Positions 25,062 through 33,117 are shown, counted from the stretch's first letter. The stretch is DNA of 35,930 nt from an uncultured Bacteroidaceae bacterium (GCA_904501945.1 CAJGCU010000007.1:1-35930), one strand, 5' to 3'. A program made the numbers and translations. Notes: a model not told the origin generated them from the letters alone.

Positions 25062-25862
25062 TTAAAGCATTGCCTTCTGTATTTCTTTTAGCATAGACTC
25101 ATGTAACAAGCCGTTGGTGGCAATCACTTGATGTCCGTTCTCCCACTTATCGTCTCCACCTGCATAATCTGAAATCTTTCCTCCAGCTTCTTTCAATATA
25201 CAAGCTCCTGCGGCAACATCCCAAGGCTGGATAAATGATTCGAAATACACATCAATCTTTCCTGCTGCAAGATAGCACAATTCTGTTTCAGCGCTGCCAT
25301 TGCTGCGTATACTGGCACAACGTCCATAAAGCTGTCGCGTCATGTTCAAACAAAACTCCCTCCAAGCATCTGCATTATAAGGATAGCCTATCATCACCAA
25401 TGCCTCATCAAGATTGCTGATGCCAGAAACCTGAAGCTTTATCCCGTTAAGATAAGCACCAAAACCTTTCGCTGCGCTATACAGTTCCTTGCGTGTCACT
25501 TCATATACCACACCAAGCAGTATTTCTTGGTTGTTACGCAAAGCGATGCTGACACAATAAGGTGCCAAGTCGTGTATGAAATTCGTCGTTCCGTCAAGCG
25601 GGTCAACTATCCAATAGTATTCTGTTGATTCAGTCTTCTGTTCCACAGTATTTTCCTCTGTGATGAATCCTGCCTCTGGAATAATCTCTTTCAAGCGAGC
25701 AACAATACGTCTTTCGCACTCCTTGTCCACATAACTGACATAGTCATGGCTGTGTTTCGTTTCCACCTTGCTCGTGTCGAAATTCAGTCGCTGTTCGGCT
25801 ATGAATTCGCCTGCTTCTGCAGCCAAAACCTTTACCTCTTCTAATATATTCTCTAATCTCAT
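25062..25862 (-). CDS. suhB: Inositol monophosphatase family phosphatase (SuhB-like)
   Basis: A Mg-dependent sugar or inositol phosphatase of 266 residues. The metal ligands are visible: Glu69 or Glu70 in FITEEN, Asp87 and Asp90 in WIVDPLDGTTNF, and Asp215 in QPWDVAAGACILKEAGG. The substrate could be inositol-1-phosphate or another small phosphate ester, and sequence does not decide. It lies 41 bases after the MORN gene and 35 before the YhcH-like gene. It starts with MRLENILEEV, as in relatives. Confidence 0.9.
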   Translation of the reverse strand: MRLENILEEVKVLAAEAGEFIAEQRLNFDTSKVETKHSHDYVSYVDKECERRIVARLKEIIPEAGFITEENTVEQKTESTEYYWIVDPLDGTTNFIHDLAPYCVSIALRNNQEILLGVVYEVTRKELYSAAKGFGAYLNGIKLQVSGISNLDEALVMIGYPYNADAWREFCLNMTRQLYGRCASIRSNGSAETELCYLAAGKIDVYFESFIQPWDVAAGACILKEAGGKISDYAGGDDKWENGHQVIATNGLLHESMLKEIQKAML

Positions 25863-25903
25863 GGACTAAGCACCTTTTATTTATTGTCAACTCGCGCGTT
25901 GGA

Positions 25904-27028
25904 TTACTGTCCCATCAACCGGCCTCTATTATAGATACCTTTGCGCAAGACCGTGCCGTTTCTGTCTTTCTCCACAAAAGCACCATCTTTCAAATCGTTC
26001 AAGTATGAACCTTCAAAACGTATTCCATCGGGCGTTTCTTCCACGCCTTTTCCGTTTTTCATGCCTTCCTTGAATTGTCCCTTAAACTTGGTTCCATCTG
26101 CCAGACGCAAAACTCCTTCACCACTCATTTCACCATTGGCCCAGCCTCCATCATAGACATCGCCATTGGCACCCACAAACTTTCCTTGTCCATGCTCCTT
26201 GTCCTCCACCCAATATCCTTCATATTTCGAGCCGTCGGGCCATGTATAAGAGCCAAATCCGTCCATCAGGCCATTCTTGAAATGACCTACATACTTTCTT
26301 TTATCCTCATACGTAAAAATGCCTTGTCCTGTACGCTCTCCATTCTGATAGTCGCCTTCATACACATCTCCATTCTTGAACTTGTAGATGCCCTTGCCAT
26401 GCATCATGTCATCCTTCCATCCTCCTGTATAGAAATCGCCATTGGCATAGGTGTATTTACCTTGTCCATTACGCATATCATTTTCCATGTCTCCCTCATA
26501 CACAGAGCCATCTCGCCAGTCATATATTCCTTTGCCAGACTTCCTGTCTTCTTTCCACTCGCCATCATAATAAATGCCATTCGCCCAAGTGTACCGTCCT
26601 TGCCCATGTCGCTGATCCTGAAACCAATCACCTGTATATTTATCACCATTATAATAGTACATCGTACCTATACCTTGCTGGTAGTCAATATACCAAAGTC
26701 CGTCATACTTGTTATTATTGGCAAAATAGTAAACACCTTTGCCATGCTGATGATCCTGATGCCAATCGCCTTCGTACTTCTCACCGTCTGTAAAAGTGTA
26801 AACACCATATCCCTGACGCTTTCCCTTCACATATTCACCTTCATACGTATCGCCCGACTTGAAGGTTGTCTTACCCTTTCCGTGAGGCTTTCCACCTTCC
26901 AGTTCGCCATAATAAGTCGCTTTGTCTTTGGGAAAGACGTAATTGCCTATCACCACCTTCTGAGCCCATGCAGAAGAAATGCTTGCAATTAACATCAATC
27001 CTATAATGATATATTTATTTTTGCTCAT
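25904..27028 (-). CDS. Secreted MORN-repeat protein
   Basis: A 374-residue protein. The ATG at 27028 gives a clean signal peptide (MSKNKYIIIGLMLIASISS, cleavage after AWA). The open frame continues up to a TTG at 27058, which is less likely. From about residue 35 there are some 14 tandem MORN repeats of 23 residues (pattern YEGDW..D..HGKG.Y.W.NGD.Y), covering almost the whole protein. MORN repeats are beta-hairpin stacks that bind lipids or proteins, or act as scaffolds. Their role in Bacteroidota is not known. It is the first gene of the cluster running to the MATE gene, with a promoter at 27070-27098. The repeat coding makes this DNA internally repetitive. Confidence 0.9.
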   Translation of the reverse strand: MSKNKYIIIGLMLIASISSAWAQKVVIGNYVFPKDKATYYGELEGGKPHGKGKTTFKSGDTYEGEYVKGKRQGYGVYTFTDGEKYEGDWHQDHQHGKGVYYFANNNKYDGLWYIDYQQGIGTMYYYNGDKYTGDWFQDQRHGQGRYTWANGIYYDGEWKEDRKSGKGIYDWRDGSVYEGDMENDMRNGQGKYTYANGDFYTGGWKDDMMHGKGIYKFKNGDVYEGDYQNGERTGQGIFTYEDKRKYVGHFKNGLMDGFGSYTWPDGSKYEGYWVEDKEHGQGKFVGANGDVYDGGWANGEMSGEGVLRLADGTKFKGQFKEGMKNGKGVEETPDGIRFEGSYLNDLKDGAFVEKDRNGTVLRKGIYNRGRLMGQ

Positions 27029-27069
27029 ATATATGTCTAAAATCTTCAAGGTTATCAATATCTATTTTA

Positions 27070-27098
27070 CAAAGGTAAAAAAAAATCTCCTAAACAAA
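27070..27098 (-). promoter_or_regulatory. Promoter of the MORN-suhB-glgB cluster
   Basis: On the minus strand, TTTG (27098-27095), a 17-base spacer and TACCTTTG (27077-27070). The spacer is slightly short. Transcription would start near 27063, giving a leader of about 35 bases to the ATG at 27028. Confidence 0.55.
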
Positions 27099-27190
27099 GA
27101 ATTTCCATCCGTTTTATTATCATTTTAACACAAAATCTCCCATAAACAACAAATGTTCAATGAATATTCAAGGAGAAAACAGGACTTAAA

Positions 27191-27259
27191 ATCGATGCGC
27201 CTCACAACGAAACATCGATATGCCCCTCAACAAAGAATCGATGCAGAGCACATCGATTC
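27191..27259 (+). repeat. 23-base-period ATCGAT repeat, locus D
   Basis: ATCGAT occurs at 27191, 27214 and 27237, exactly 23 bases apart, and again at 27252. The last two form a perfect inverted repeat GAATCGATG/CATCGATTC (27235-27243 with 27251-27259). The core differs from loci A-C, but the period and the intergenic position match. It lies between the IMPACT gene stop and the MORN promoter. Confidence 0.65.
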
Positions 27260-27310
27260 CAACGGCTATTTAGTAAAGAAATAATCAGAAAACAAGGGAT
27301 GCTGTTTGTA

Positions 27311-27352
27311 GAATTTCATGTTGCAAAAGACAACAAGCAGGATTGAAATTTC
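27311..27352 (-). other. Compound inverted repeat after the IMPACT gene
   Basis: GAATTTCA (27311-27318) can pair with TGAAATTT/C (27344-27352), and inside it TGTTG (27319-27323) can pair with CAACA (27331-27335). It lies 29 bases past the stop of the IMPACT gene. No T tract follows on the minus strand, so a terminator role is uncertain. Confidence 0.35.
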
Positions 27353-27380
27353 AACGTTATCTTATTGTATCCTTTCAAAA

Positions 27381-27974
27381 TCATTCAAGAAAGCGCAAAG
27401 AGCTGACTTTCTCCAATCGTGCTCTCAGTTTAGGCATAGAGTCTTTACGAATACGAAGAGTCATTGAACAGTCGTTGTCATATCCTTGCGAAATGATTTC
27501 AGGAGATTCCTCTTTCACGACACGCATCACATCATTCATGAAAGGATACTCAAACAAAAACGTGACATCTTCATCCACCGTTTTTTCAACAACTTCAGCA
27601 GCAGCAATTGCCTCTGCTGCAGCCAAGCGGTAAGCCACTATCAACCCAGAAGTTCCCAGTTTGACTCCACCAAAATAGCGAACCACAATAATCAGGATAT
27701 CAGTCAATTCATTAGAATTAATCTGCCCCAAAATGGGCTTTCCCGCTGTGCCTGAAGGCTCTCCATTGTCATTAGCACGGAACTCTGTCCGTTCTGCTCC
27801 TAACATATAAGCATAACAGACATGGCGGGCATCGTAATATTTCTTCTGATACTCAGCCACTAGCTGCTTCACCTCTTCGACAGAACGAACAGGAATAGCA
27901 AAAGCGAGAAACTTGCTACGTTTCTCGCTATATGCACCTTCTGATAACGATTTTATGGTCTTATAGCTATCCAT
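27381..27974 (-). CDS. IMPACT/YigZ (UPF0029) family protein
   Basis: A 197-residue cytosolic protein. The N-terminal domain carries the family signature ARHVCYAYMLG, then DNGEPSGTAGKPILGQI and VVRYFGGVKLGTSGLIVAYR. A smaller C-terminal ferredoxin-like domain follows (about 140-197). The family includes E. coli YigZ and eukaryotic IMPACT, a regulator of the GCN2 stress kinase. The bacterial function is unclear. Its ATG shares one base with the stop of the DUF1015 gene (TGATG), so it is translationally coupled. Confidence 0.92.
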   Translation of the reverse strand: MDSYKTIKSLSEGAYSEKRSKFLAFAIPVRSVEEVKQLVAEYQKKYYDARHVCYAYMLGAERTEFRANDNGEPSGTAGKPILGQINSNELTDILIIVVRYFGGVKLGTSGLIVAYRLAAAEAIAAAEVVEKTVDEDVTFLFEYPFMNDVMRVVKEESPEIISQGYDNDCSMTLRIRKDSMPKLRARLEKVSSLRFLE

Positions 27975-29242
27975 CAGGACAGTTTATGAATGACAAGACC
28001 GCTACGCAATTTAGGTTCAAACCAAGTTGCTTTAGGAGGCATAATGTTTCCAGAATCAGCAATATCCATAATTTGCTGCATCGTCACAGGATAAAGAGCT
28101 AAAGCCGTCTTCATTTCGCCATTGTCCACTCGACGCTTCAGTTCACCAAGACCACGCAAACCTCCAACAAAGTCAATGCGCTTGTCACGGCGAAGGTCCT
28201 TTATGCCAAGGATTTCATCAAGAATCAATTTTGAAGAAATGCTGACATCCAGTACACCTATAGGGTCATTCTCATCGTATGTGCCAGGCTTAGCCTTGAG
28301 CGAATACCACTCTCCTTCCAGATAGAGAGAGAACTCATGCAGTTCCTGTGCACGATACTCTGCAGCACCCTTTTTCTCGACAACAAAATTCTTTTCAAGA
28401 GCCTTGATAAACTCCTCTGATGTCAAGCCGTTCAAATCTTTGATGACACGGTTGTAGTCAAGAATCGTCAACTGGCTTGCAGGGAAACATACAGCCATGA
28501 AATAGTTGTATTCTTCATCACCACGATGGTTTGGATTCAGCTTTGCCTTCTCCGCCCCTACCAATGCAGCAGCGGCACTGCGATGATGGCCATCTGCTAT
28601 ATAAAGGTTTGGCATTTTCGCAAAACGCTCTGTAATAGTTTTCATATCCTCATCATCACTTACCACCCAAAGCTTGTGTCCAAAACCATCGATAGGAGCA
28701 ACAAAGTCATACTCTGGTGCAGTCTTGGCATACTTGTCAATCAGTTGCAGCAGCACCTCATCATCAGGATAAGCAAAGAATACAGGCTCGATATTCGCAT
28801 CGTTCACACGCACATGCTTCATACGGTCTTCCTCCTTGTCAGCGCGAGTCAGTTCATGCTTCTTGATTACACCTGTCTGATAATCGCCACTATATGCGCC
28901 AACTACGATGCCATATTGAGTCTTCTCCTGATTGCCGTTAGCTGGCAGACATGAAGTCTGCGCATAGATGTAGTACTGTTCCTTCTCATCCTGAACCAGC
29001 CATCCGTTCTGCTGAAACTTAGCAAACTGGCGAGCAGCCTCCTCGTAAACGCGAGGGTCATACTCGCTTGTGCCAGGCTCAAAGTTTATCTCTGGCTTAA
29101 TGATATGATACAAAGACTTCTCATTGTCGCCTGCCTCAACACGAGCTTCTTCAGAATCAAGCACGTCGTATGGGCGACTTTCCACTTCCTCCACCAGTTC
29201 CTTGGGAGGACGTACACCTTTGAAAGGTTTTACTATTGCCAT
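27974..29242 (-). CDS. DUF1015 family protein
   Basis: A 422-residue soluble protein of the DUF1015 family. The start MAIVKPFKGVRPPKELVEEVESRPYDVLD is a strong family mark. It also has LYIADGHHRSAAAALVGAEK in the middle and GLRGLGELKRRVDNGEMKTALALYPVTMQQIMDIADSGNIMPPKATWFEPKLRSGLVIHKL at the end. The ADGHHR motif suggests a nucleotide or metal site, but no function is established. DUF1015 genes often sit beside serA and serC, as here (serC-serA upstream). The leader between the promoter at 29354-29385 and the ATG is about 105 bases and foldable. Confidence 0.92.
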   Translation of the reverse strand: MAIVKPFKGVRPPKELVEEVESRPYDVLDSEEARVEAGDNEKSLYHIIKPEINFEPGTSEYDPRVYEEAARQFAKFQQNGWLVQDEKEQYYIYAQTSCLPANGNQEKTQYGIVVGAYSGDYQTGVIKKHELTRADKEEDRMKHVRVNDANIEPVFFAYPDDEVLLQLIDKYAKTAPEYDFVAPIDGFGHKLWVVSDDEDMKTITERFAKMPNLYIADGHHRSAAAALVGAEKAKLNPNHRGDEEYNYFMAVCFPASQLTILDYNRVIKDLNGLTSEEFIKALEKNFVVEKKGAAEYRAQELHEFSLYLEGEWYSLKAKPGTYDENDPIGVLDVSISSKLILDEILGIKDLRRDKRIDFVGGLRGLGELKRRVDNGEMKTALALYPVTMQQIMDIADSGNIMPPKATWFEPKLRSGLVIHKLS

Positions 29243-29278
29243 ATACTTATTATTAAATTATAATTACATTTTCAACTC

Positions 29279-29401
29279 GCCTTTTCTGATGAAAGGCATC
29301 TAATGGCGAACAAGGCATTCTTTGAACATCGGTCATCACCCTTGTTTCGCCTACAAAGTTAGGGCTTTCATTCGGAATGCCCAAACGAAAGCCCCTTTTT
29401 T
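29279..29401 (+). ncRNA. Candidate small RNA or structured leader beside DUF1015
   Basis: Three stem-loops in a row. GCCTTT/AAAGGC is at 29279-29284 with 29292-29297. GGCGAACAAGG is at 29305-29315, paired with 29340-29351 (one bulge). GGGCTTTC/GAAAGCCC is at 29362-29369 with 29387-29394, followed on the plus strand by TTTTTT (29396-29401). Read on the plus strand this looks like a small RNA of about 125 bases ending in a terminator. Read on the minus strand, the first two stems form the 5' leader of DUF1015. A weak TACATTTT at 29265-29272 could be a plus-strand promoter element. The strand is uncertain. Confidence 0.35.
29354..29385 (-). promoter_or_regulatory. Promoter of DUF1015-IMPACT
   Basis: On the minus strand, TTTG (29385-29382), a 20-base spacer and TAACTTTG (29361-29354) fit the Bacteroidota consensus. 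It overlaps the GGGCTTTC/GAAAGCCC dyad, which could be an operator. Confidence 0.6.
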
Positions 29402-29538
29402 ATCCATTCTCACGCATTATTTCAGCAAAGCAAGCGCATCTGAAAGGATTGCCATTATCCTCTTCTCGCTTTTAGCGCATCTCTCCCTTCACAAACCAGG
29501 ATTGCAGATTCCTTCATCATCAATCTGCCACACCTTAC

Positions 29539-29607
29539 ATCGTATTTACGTTAAGTCTTTTATCGCAATTACGTTAAGCCTTTCATCGCAATTACGATAT
29601 AGGGCTC
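29539..29607 (-). repeat. Tandem 23-base-period repeat, locus C (inverted relative to locus B)
   Basis: Three units start at 29539, 29562 and 29585, exactly 23 bases apart. Cores on the plus strand are ATCGTATTTACGTTA, ATCGCAATTACGTTA and ATCGCAATTACGATA. The reverse complement aligns with the locus B unit (TAACGTAATTGCGATAAAAG against CAACGTAATTACAATGAAAG). The locus lies in the 713-base gap between DUF1015 and serA. Confidence 0.8.
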
Positions 29608-29861
29608 GGCGCAAACACGGCAGAGAAACAGCCTGCCCCCCCTCTTCGTATATTCTTACATGAGTTTTCTTTAAAGATAATTTTCATCTCTTGCAGCTTT
29701 CAGTTCCGGCCTTGCACATTTAAAGTATTACAATGAAAAAATAGATGTACAATGGCACGACAACAGCTTTAGCGCACTTTTAGCGAAAACGCACCTTATG
29801 TACAAGATGTGTACAATCACATGCCGACAGCAAAACGATATCGTCATAAAAATGCGAGAAT
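29608..29861. other. Intergenic stretch, no gene seen
   Basis: This is the rest of the long DUF1015-serA gap. I see no supported open frame and no promoter match. It has some scattered TGTACAA and TTTAGCG motifs without regular spacing. Confidence 0.4.
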
Positions 29862-29910
29862 AGAAAAAACTAAAGAGAGCCGCACCTATGTTTTAGGTGC
29901 GGCTCTCTTT
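29862..29910 (-). terminator. Strong terminator after serA
   Basis: A perfect 17-base stem (29872-29888 with 29894-29910) with a 5-base loop, followed on the minus strand by GTTTTTTCTA. It begins 46 bases past the serA stop. Confidence 0.88.
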
Positions 29911-29955
29911 ATGGACGATTTGGTTTTCTTAAAGAAAACCCTATTTCAATTACTT

Positions 29956-30876
29956 TTACTTGTTTACCTGAAACTTGGTGATACCCTCCTTGATGTAGCC
30001 AACAATCTGATTAGCAGCAGCAAGACCTGCATTAGTGTTAGCTTCAGCAGTCTGAGCACCCATCTTCTTTGGTGTAGCGAAGTAACGACCTTCGAACTGA
30101 GCGAACTCAGCATCAGCATCGGGCTTAATATCTGAGATGTACTTAAGGTCTGTACGTTCAGAGAGAAGTTCAATAAGTTCTGGCTCATTGATAACCTCCT
30201 TACGAGCAGTATTGATGAGAATACCACCCTTCTTCATGCTGCCCACAAGTGCCTTGTTAATGCTCTGCTTTGTTTCAGCTGTTGCTGGGATGTGGAGAGA
30301 AACGATGTCACAAGTCTCGAAAAGCTCAGCCTGTGATGCTGCTGCATGAACACCAGCAGCCTCAATAATTTCTGCAGGACAGTATGCATCATAAGCAGCA
30401 ACCTCCATACCAAAGCCCTTAGCAATACGGGCAACGTTGCGACCAACATTACCAAATGCAAGAATACCCAGCTTCTTGCCCATGAGTTCAGAACCAGCCT
30501 TGCCATTGTAGAAGTTGCGAACTGCAAACACAAGAAGGCCGAGCACAAGTTCTGCCACAGCATTAGCATTCTGACCTGGAGTGTTCATTACCACTACATT
30601 GTGAGCTGTAGCAGCCTCAAGATCAACATTGTCGTATCCAGCACCTGCACGAACTACAATTTTCAAGTTCTTGGCAGCATCGAGCACCTCTGCATCGATT
30701 TTATCAGAGCGAATGATAATAGCATCTACATCTGCTACAGCTTCCAACAGCTGAGATTTCTCTGTATATTTCTCAAGAAGAGCAAGTTCAAAACCAGCGC
30801 CTTCAATAATTTCCTTAATACCAGCAACCGCAGGAGCAGCAAAGGGCTTCTCAGTTGCAACTAAAACTTTTGCCAT
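29956..30876 (-). CDS. serA: D-3-phosphoglycerate dehydrogenase, short form with Lys at the catalytic His position
   Basis: Oxidises 3-phosphoglycerate to phosphohydroxypyruvate, the first step of serine synthesis. It has 306 residues: substrate domain, NAD-binding domain with LGILAFGNVGRNVARI, and the AGYDNVDLEAATAHNVVVMNTPG block. There is no C-terminal ACT or intervening domain, so no allosteric serine site is expected. Where most relatives have the catalytic His (HIGxST), this protein has KMGAQT with Lys271. This matches the Lys-type short PGDHs known from Entamoeba and related sequences. It is downstream of serC with a 71-base gap that holds a hairpin, and has a strong terminator after it. 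Confidence 0.94.
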   Translation of the reverse strand: MAKVLVATEKPFAAPAVAGIKEIIEGAGFELALLEKYTEKSQLLEAVADVDAIIIRSDKIDAEVLDAAKNLKIVVRAGAGYDNVDLEAATAHNVVVMNTPGQNANAVAELVLGLLVFAVRNFYNGKAGSELMGKKLGILAFGNVGRNVARIAKGFGMEVAAYDAYCPAEIIEAAGVHAAASQAELFETCDIVSLHIPATAETKQSINKALVGSMKKGGILINTARKEVINEPELIELLSERTDLKYISDIKPDADAEFAQFEGRYFATPKKMGAQTAEANTNAGLAAANQIVGYIKEGITKFQVNK

Positions 30877-30899
30877 AATTTATAAAAATTAGAAGCCCC

Positions 30900-30925
30900 A
30901 GAATTTCCAAAATGCTGGAAATTCT
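30900..30925 (-). other. RNA hairpin between serC and serA
   Basis: A perfect 10-base inverted repeat AGAATTTCCA/TGGAAATTCT with a 6-base loop lies 24 bases upstream of the serA ATG. There is no adjoining run of T of terminator quality, so mRNA processing or partial attenuation is more likely than full termination. Confidence 0.5.
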
Positions 30926-30947
30926 AGGACTTTTACTATTGTTTTAT

Positions 30948-32015
30948 TTAATGCATTGCCTCAAATTCCTGCATGCACTTCACAAGTGCCTGAACGCCTT
31001 CTATAGACATTGCGTTGTAGCAAGAAGCACGGAAACCACCAACATCACGATGTCCCTTTACACCAACCATACCTTGGCTAGTAGCGAACTTGAGGAATTC
31101 GTCCTGAAGATCCTGATATTCTGGCTTCAATACAAATGTGATATTCATGAGTGAACGGCTATCCTTCTCTGCTGTACCAACGAAAAGCTTGTTGCGGTCA
31201 ATTTCAGCATAAAGGATTTCAGCACGCTGCTCAGCCAACTTCTGCATAGCCTCAACACCACCATGAGCCTTGATGTAACGAAGATTCATGAGAGCAGAAT
31301 AGATTGGCACAACAGGAGGAGTGTTGAACATAGAGCCCTTCTTCACGTGAGTACGATAGTCAAGCAGTGTTGGGATGTGGCGAGAAACCTTGCCAAGAGC
31401 ATCTTCCTTCACAATAACGAAAGTAAGACCTGCCATAGCGAGATTCTTCTGTGCACCACCATAAATCATCGTATACTTGCTCACGTCAATAGGACGGCTA
31501 AAAATGTCTGATGACATATCTGCAATCAGTGGAATTGGAGAATCGATGTCTTCACGAATTTCTGTTCCATAGATTGTATTATTCGTTGTGATGTGGAGAT
31601 AGTCAGCATCAGCAGGGATTTCAAAATCCTTAGGGATGTAAGTAAAGTTTTTGTCTGCAGAAGATGCCACTTCCACAACTTCTCCAAATGCCTTTGCTTC
31701 TTTCTCTGCTTTTGTTGCCCAAACACCGGTATTCAGATAAGCGGCCTTCTTCTCGAGGAAGTTGAATGGAACCATACAGAATTCAAGACTAGCACCACCT
31801 CCAAGGAAGATTACCGAGTATCCCTCTGGTATGTTGAGAAGTTCCTTGAAAAGAGCTACAGCCTCGTCAACTACGGGCTGGAAATCCTTTGCACGGTGGC
31901 TAATCTCCATCAAAGAGAGGCCAGAGCCATTGAAATCAAGGCATGCCTGTGCAGTCTGCTCTATCACTTCACGAGGAAGAATAGAAGGTCCAGCATTAAA
32001 ATTGTACTTTTTCAT
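30948..32015 (-). CDS. serC: Phosphoserine aminotransferase
   Basis: A PLP enzyme that converts phosphohydroxypyruvate and glutamate to phosphoserine, the second step of serine synthesis, and also serves in vitamin B6 synthesis. It has 355 residues. The start MKKYNFNAGPSILPREVIEQ and the HRAKDFQPVVDEA block are typical. GGGASLEFCMVPFNFL and YGGAQKNLAMAGL follow, with PLP Lys190. The C-terminus (GMVGVKGHRDVGGFRASCYNAMSIEGVQALVKCMQEFE) is the family end. It is the first gene of serC-serA. The promoter is only weakly visible (32084-32091). Confidence 0.96.
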   Translation of the reverse strand: MKKYNFNAGPSILPREVIEQTAQACLDFNGSGLSLMEISHRAKDFQPVVDEAVALFKELLNIPEGYSVIFLGGGASLEFCMVPFNFLEKKAAYLNTGVWATKAEKEAKAFGEVVEVASSADKNFTYIPKDFEIPADADYLHITTNNTIYGTEIREDIDSPIPLIADMSSDIFSRPIDVSKYTMIYGGAQKNLAMAGLTFVIVKEDALGKVSRHIPTLLDYRTHVKKGSMFNTPPVVPIYSALMNLRYIKAHGGVEAMQKLAEQRAEILYAEIDRNKLFVGTAEKDSRSLMNITFVLKPEYQDLQDEFLKFATSQGMVGVKGHRDVGGFRASCYNAMSIEGVQALVKCMQEFEAMH

Positions 32016-32083
32016 GTTTTTATTGTTTGATTGTATATTTTGCTACGCTTAAAAAACGTTTCTTTTTACCAAAAAATTTAATG

Positions 32084-32091
32084 CAAATTTA
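32084..32091 (-). promoter_or_regulatory. Possible -7 element of serC-serA
   Basis: The minus strand reads TAAATTTG, matching TAnnTTTG, about 70 bases upstream of the serC ATG. No TTTG is found at the usual spacing upstream. Confidence 0.35.
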
Positions 32092-32122
32092 CCAATAAAT
32101 AAAGAATGACATATCACTTTGT

Positions 32123-32145
32123 CGGTTTTTTATGGTTAAAAACCG
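32123..32145. other. Inverted repeat between corA and serC
   Basis: CGGTTTTT (32123-32130) pairs with AAAAACCG (32138-32145) around a 7-base loop. It lies 46 bases past the corA stop. Neither strand has a T tract after it, so it is not a convincing terminator. Confidence 0.4.
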
Positions 32146-32190
32146 TAAAAATGGCACAAATCATTACAATATTGGTAAACCGACGTTACA

Positions 32191-33117
32191 TTACAGCCAT
32201 TTTTTCCTACGGAACCACCACAGCGACATTACCGTGCAGACCACACAAAGAACAATAACAACAGGGAAACCCAAGTTCCAATCCTCCATTCCATTTTTCA
32301 AATTCATACCAAACATACTGGTAATAAACGTAGGAAAGAGGATAATCATGTTTAGCGATGTCAGCAGTCGCATTACAGTATTCATATTATTATTAATAAT
32401 GTTCGCGTAGGTATCCATAGTCGAATCAAGGATGTTGATATAGATAGCTGTCGTTTCTCTTGCCTGATTCATCTCAATATTTACGTCTTCGATCAGTTCT
32501 GCATCCAACTCATCCACAGGCAACCTGAATTTCAGCTTACTCAACAACGACTCGTTGCCTCTAATTGAAGTGCCGAAATACGTCAACGAATCCTGCAACC
32601 TTGACAAACTCACAAGGTCTTTATTGTCAATATGCTTATCCAAATCTCTTTTTGCCTTCTCAATGATGCCATTCACTTGCTTCAGATATTTCAAATACCA
32701 AACAGAGGCACTCAAAAAGAGACGAAAAACCAAGTCTGAAGCATCGGTAAAACCCTCCGCTCTTCGCATCTGATGATTGACAAAATCAAGCATCATACGC
32801 GTTTCCTGATTACAAATAGTAATGATTTTATCCCCTTTTAACACAATACCTAAAGGAATAGTCGTATAGGGACTTCGAGAAGACACGCTCTTTAAATGTG
32901 GAATACGCAAAATAATCATGAGCCACCCTTCATCCATATCGTAACGGGCACGCTCATCTGCGTCAGAAACGTCCTCCATGAAATAATCGGGCATGCCAAG
33001 TTCCTTTTCCAAGAACTCTTTATCTTCATCGGCAGGGCAAGTAATCTGTACCCAACAGTTTGGCTCCCACGCATCAATATGTTTGATGCCGCCATTAAAA
33101 TTCCAGAATGTACGCAT
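32191..33117 (-). CDS. corA: CorA-type Mg2+/Co2+ transporter
   Basis: A 308-residue divalent cation channel of the inner membrane. The N-terminal cytosolic domain (about 1-240) has CorA features (DAWEPNCWVQITCPA, DERARYDMDEGWLMIILRIP). Long helices lead to TM1, which ends in the pore motif FGMN (SMFGMNLKNGM). TM2 and a basic tail (RRKKWL) follow. The frame stays open to an ATG at 33177, but that codon lies inside a terminator-like stem of the leader, and the family start MRTFWNFNGG is at 33117. The promoter at 33310-33340 leaves about 185 bases of leader, which holds the attenuator described separately. It is divergent from the ccs pseudogene. Confidence 0.93.
   Translation of the reverse strand: MRTFWNFNGGIKHIDAWEPNCWVQITCPADEDKEFLEKELGMPDYFMEDVSDADERARYDMDEGWLMIILRIPHLKSVSSRSPYTTIPLGIVLKGDKIITICNQETRMMLDFVNHQMRRAEGFTDASDLVFRLFLSASVWYLKYLKQVNGIIEKAKRDLDKHIDNKDLVSLSRLQDSLTYFGTSIRGNESLLSKLKFRLPVDELDAELIEDVNIEMNQARETTAIYINILDSTMDTYANIINNNMNTVMRLLTSLNMIILFPTFITSMFGMNLKNGMEDWNLGFPVVIVLCVVCTVMSLWWFRRKKWL

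Noticed and set aside
26075..26992. A 305-codon plus-strand open frame opposite the MORN gene
   Set aside because: It is a by-product of the regular MORN repeats, and its protein looks repetitive and hydrophobic only because of the antisense of Gly-, Tyr- and Asp-rich repeats.
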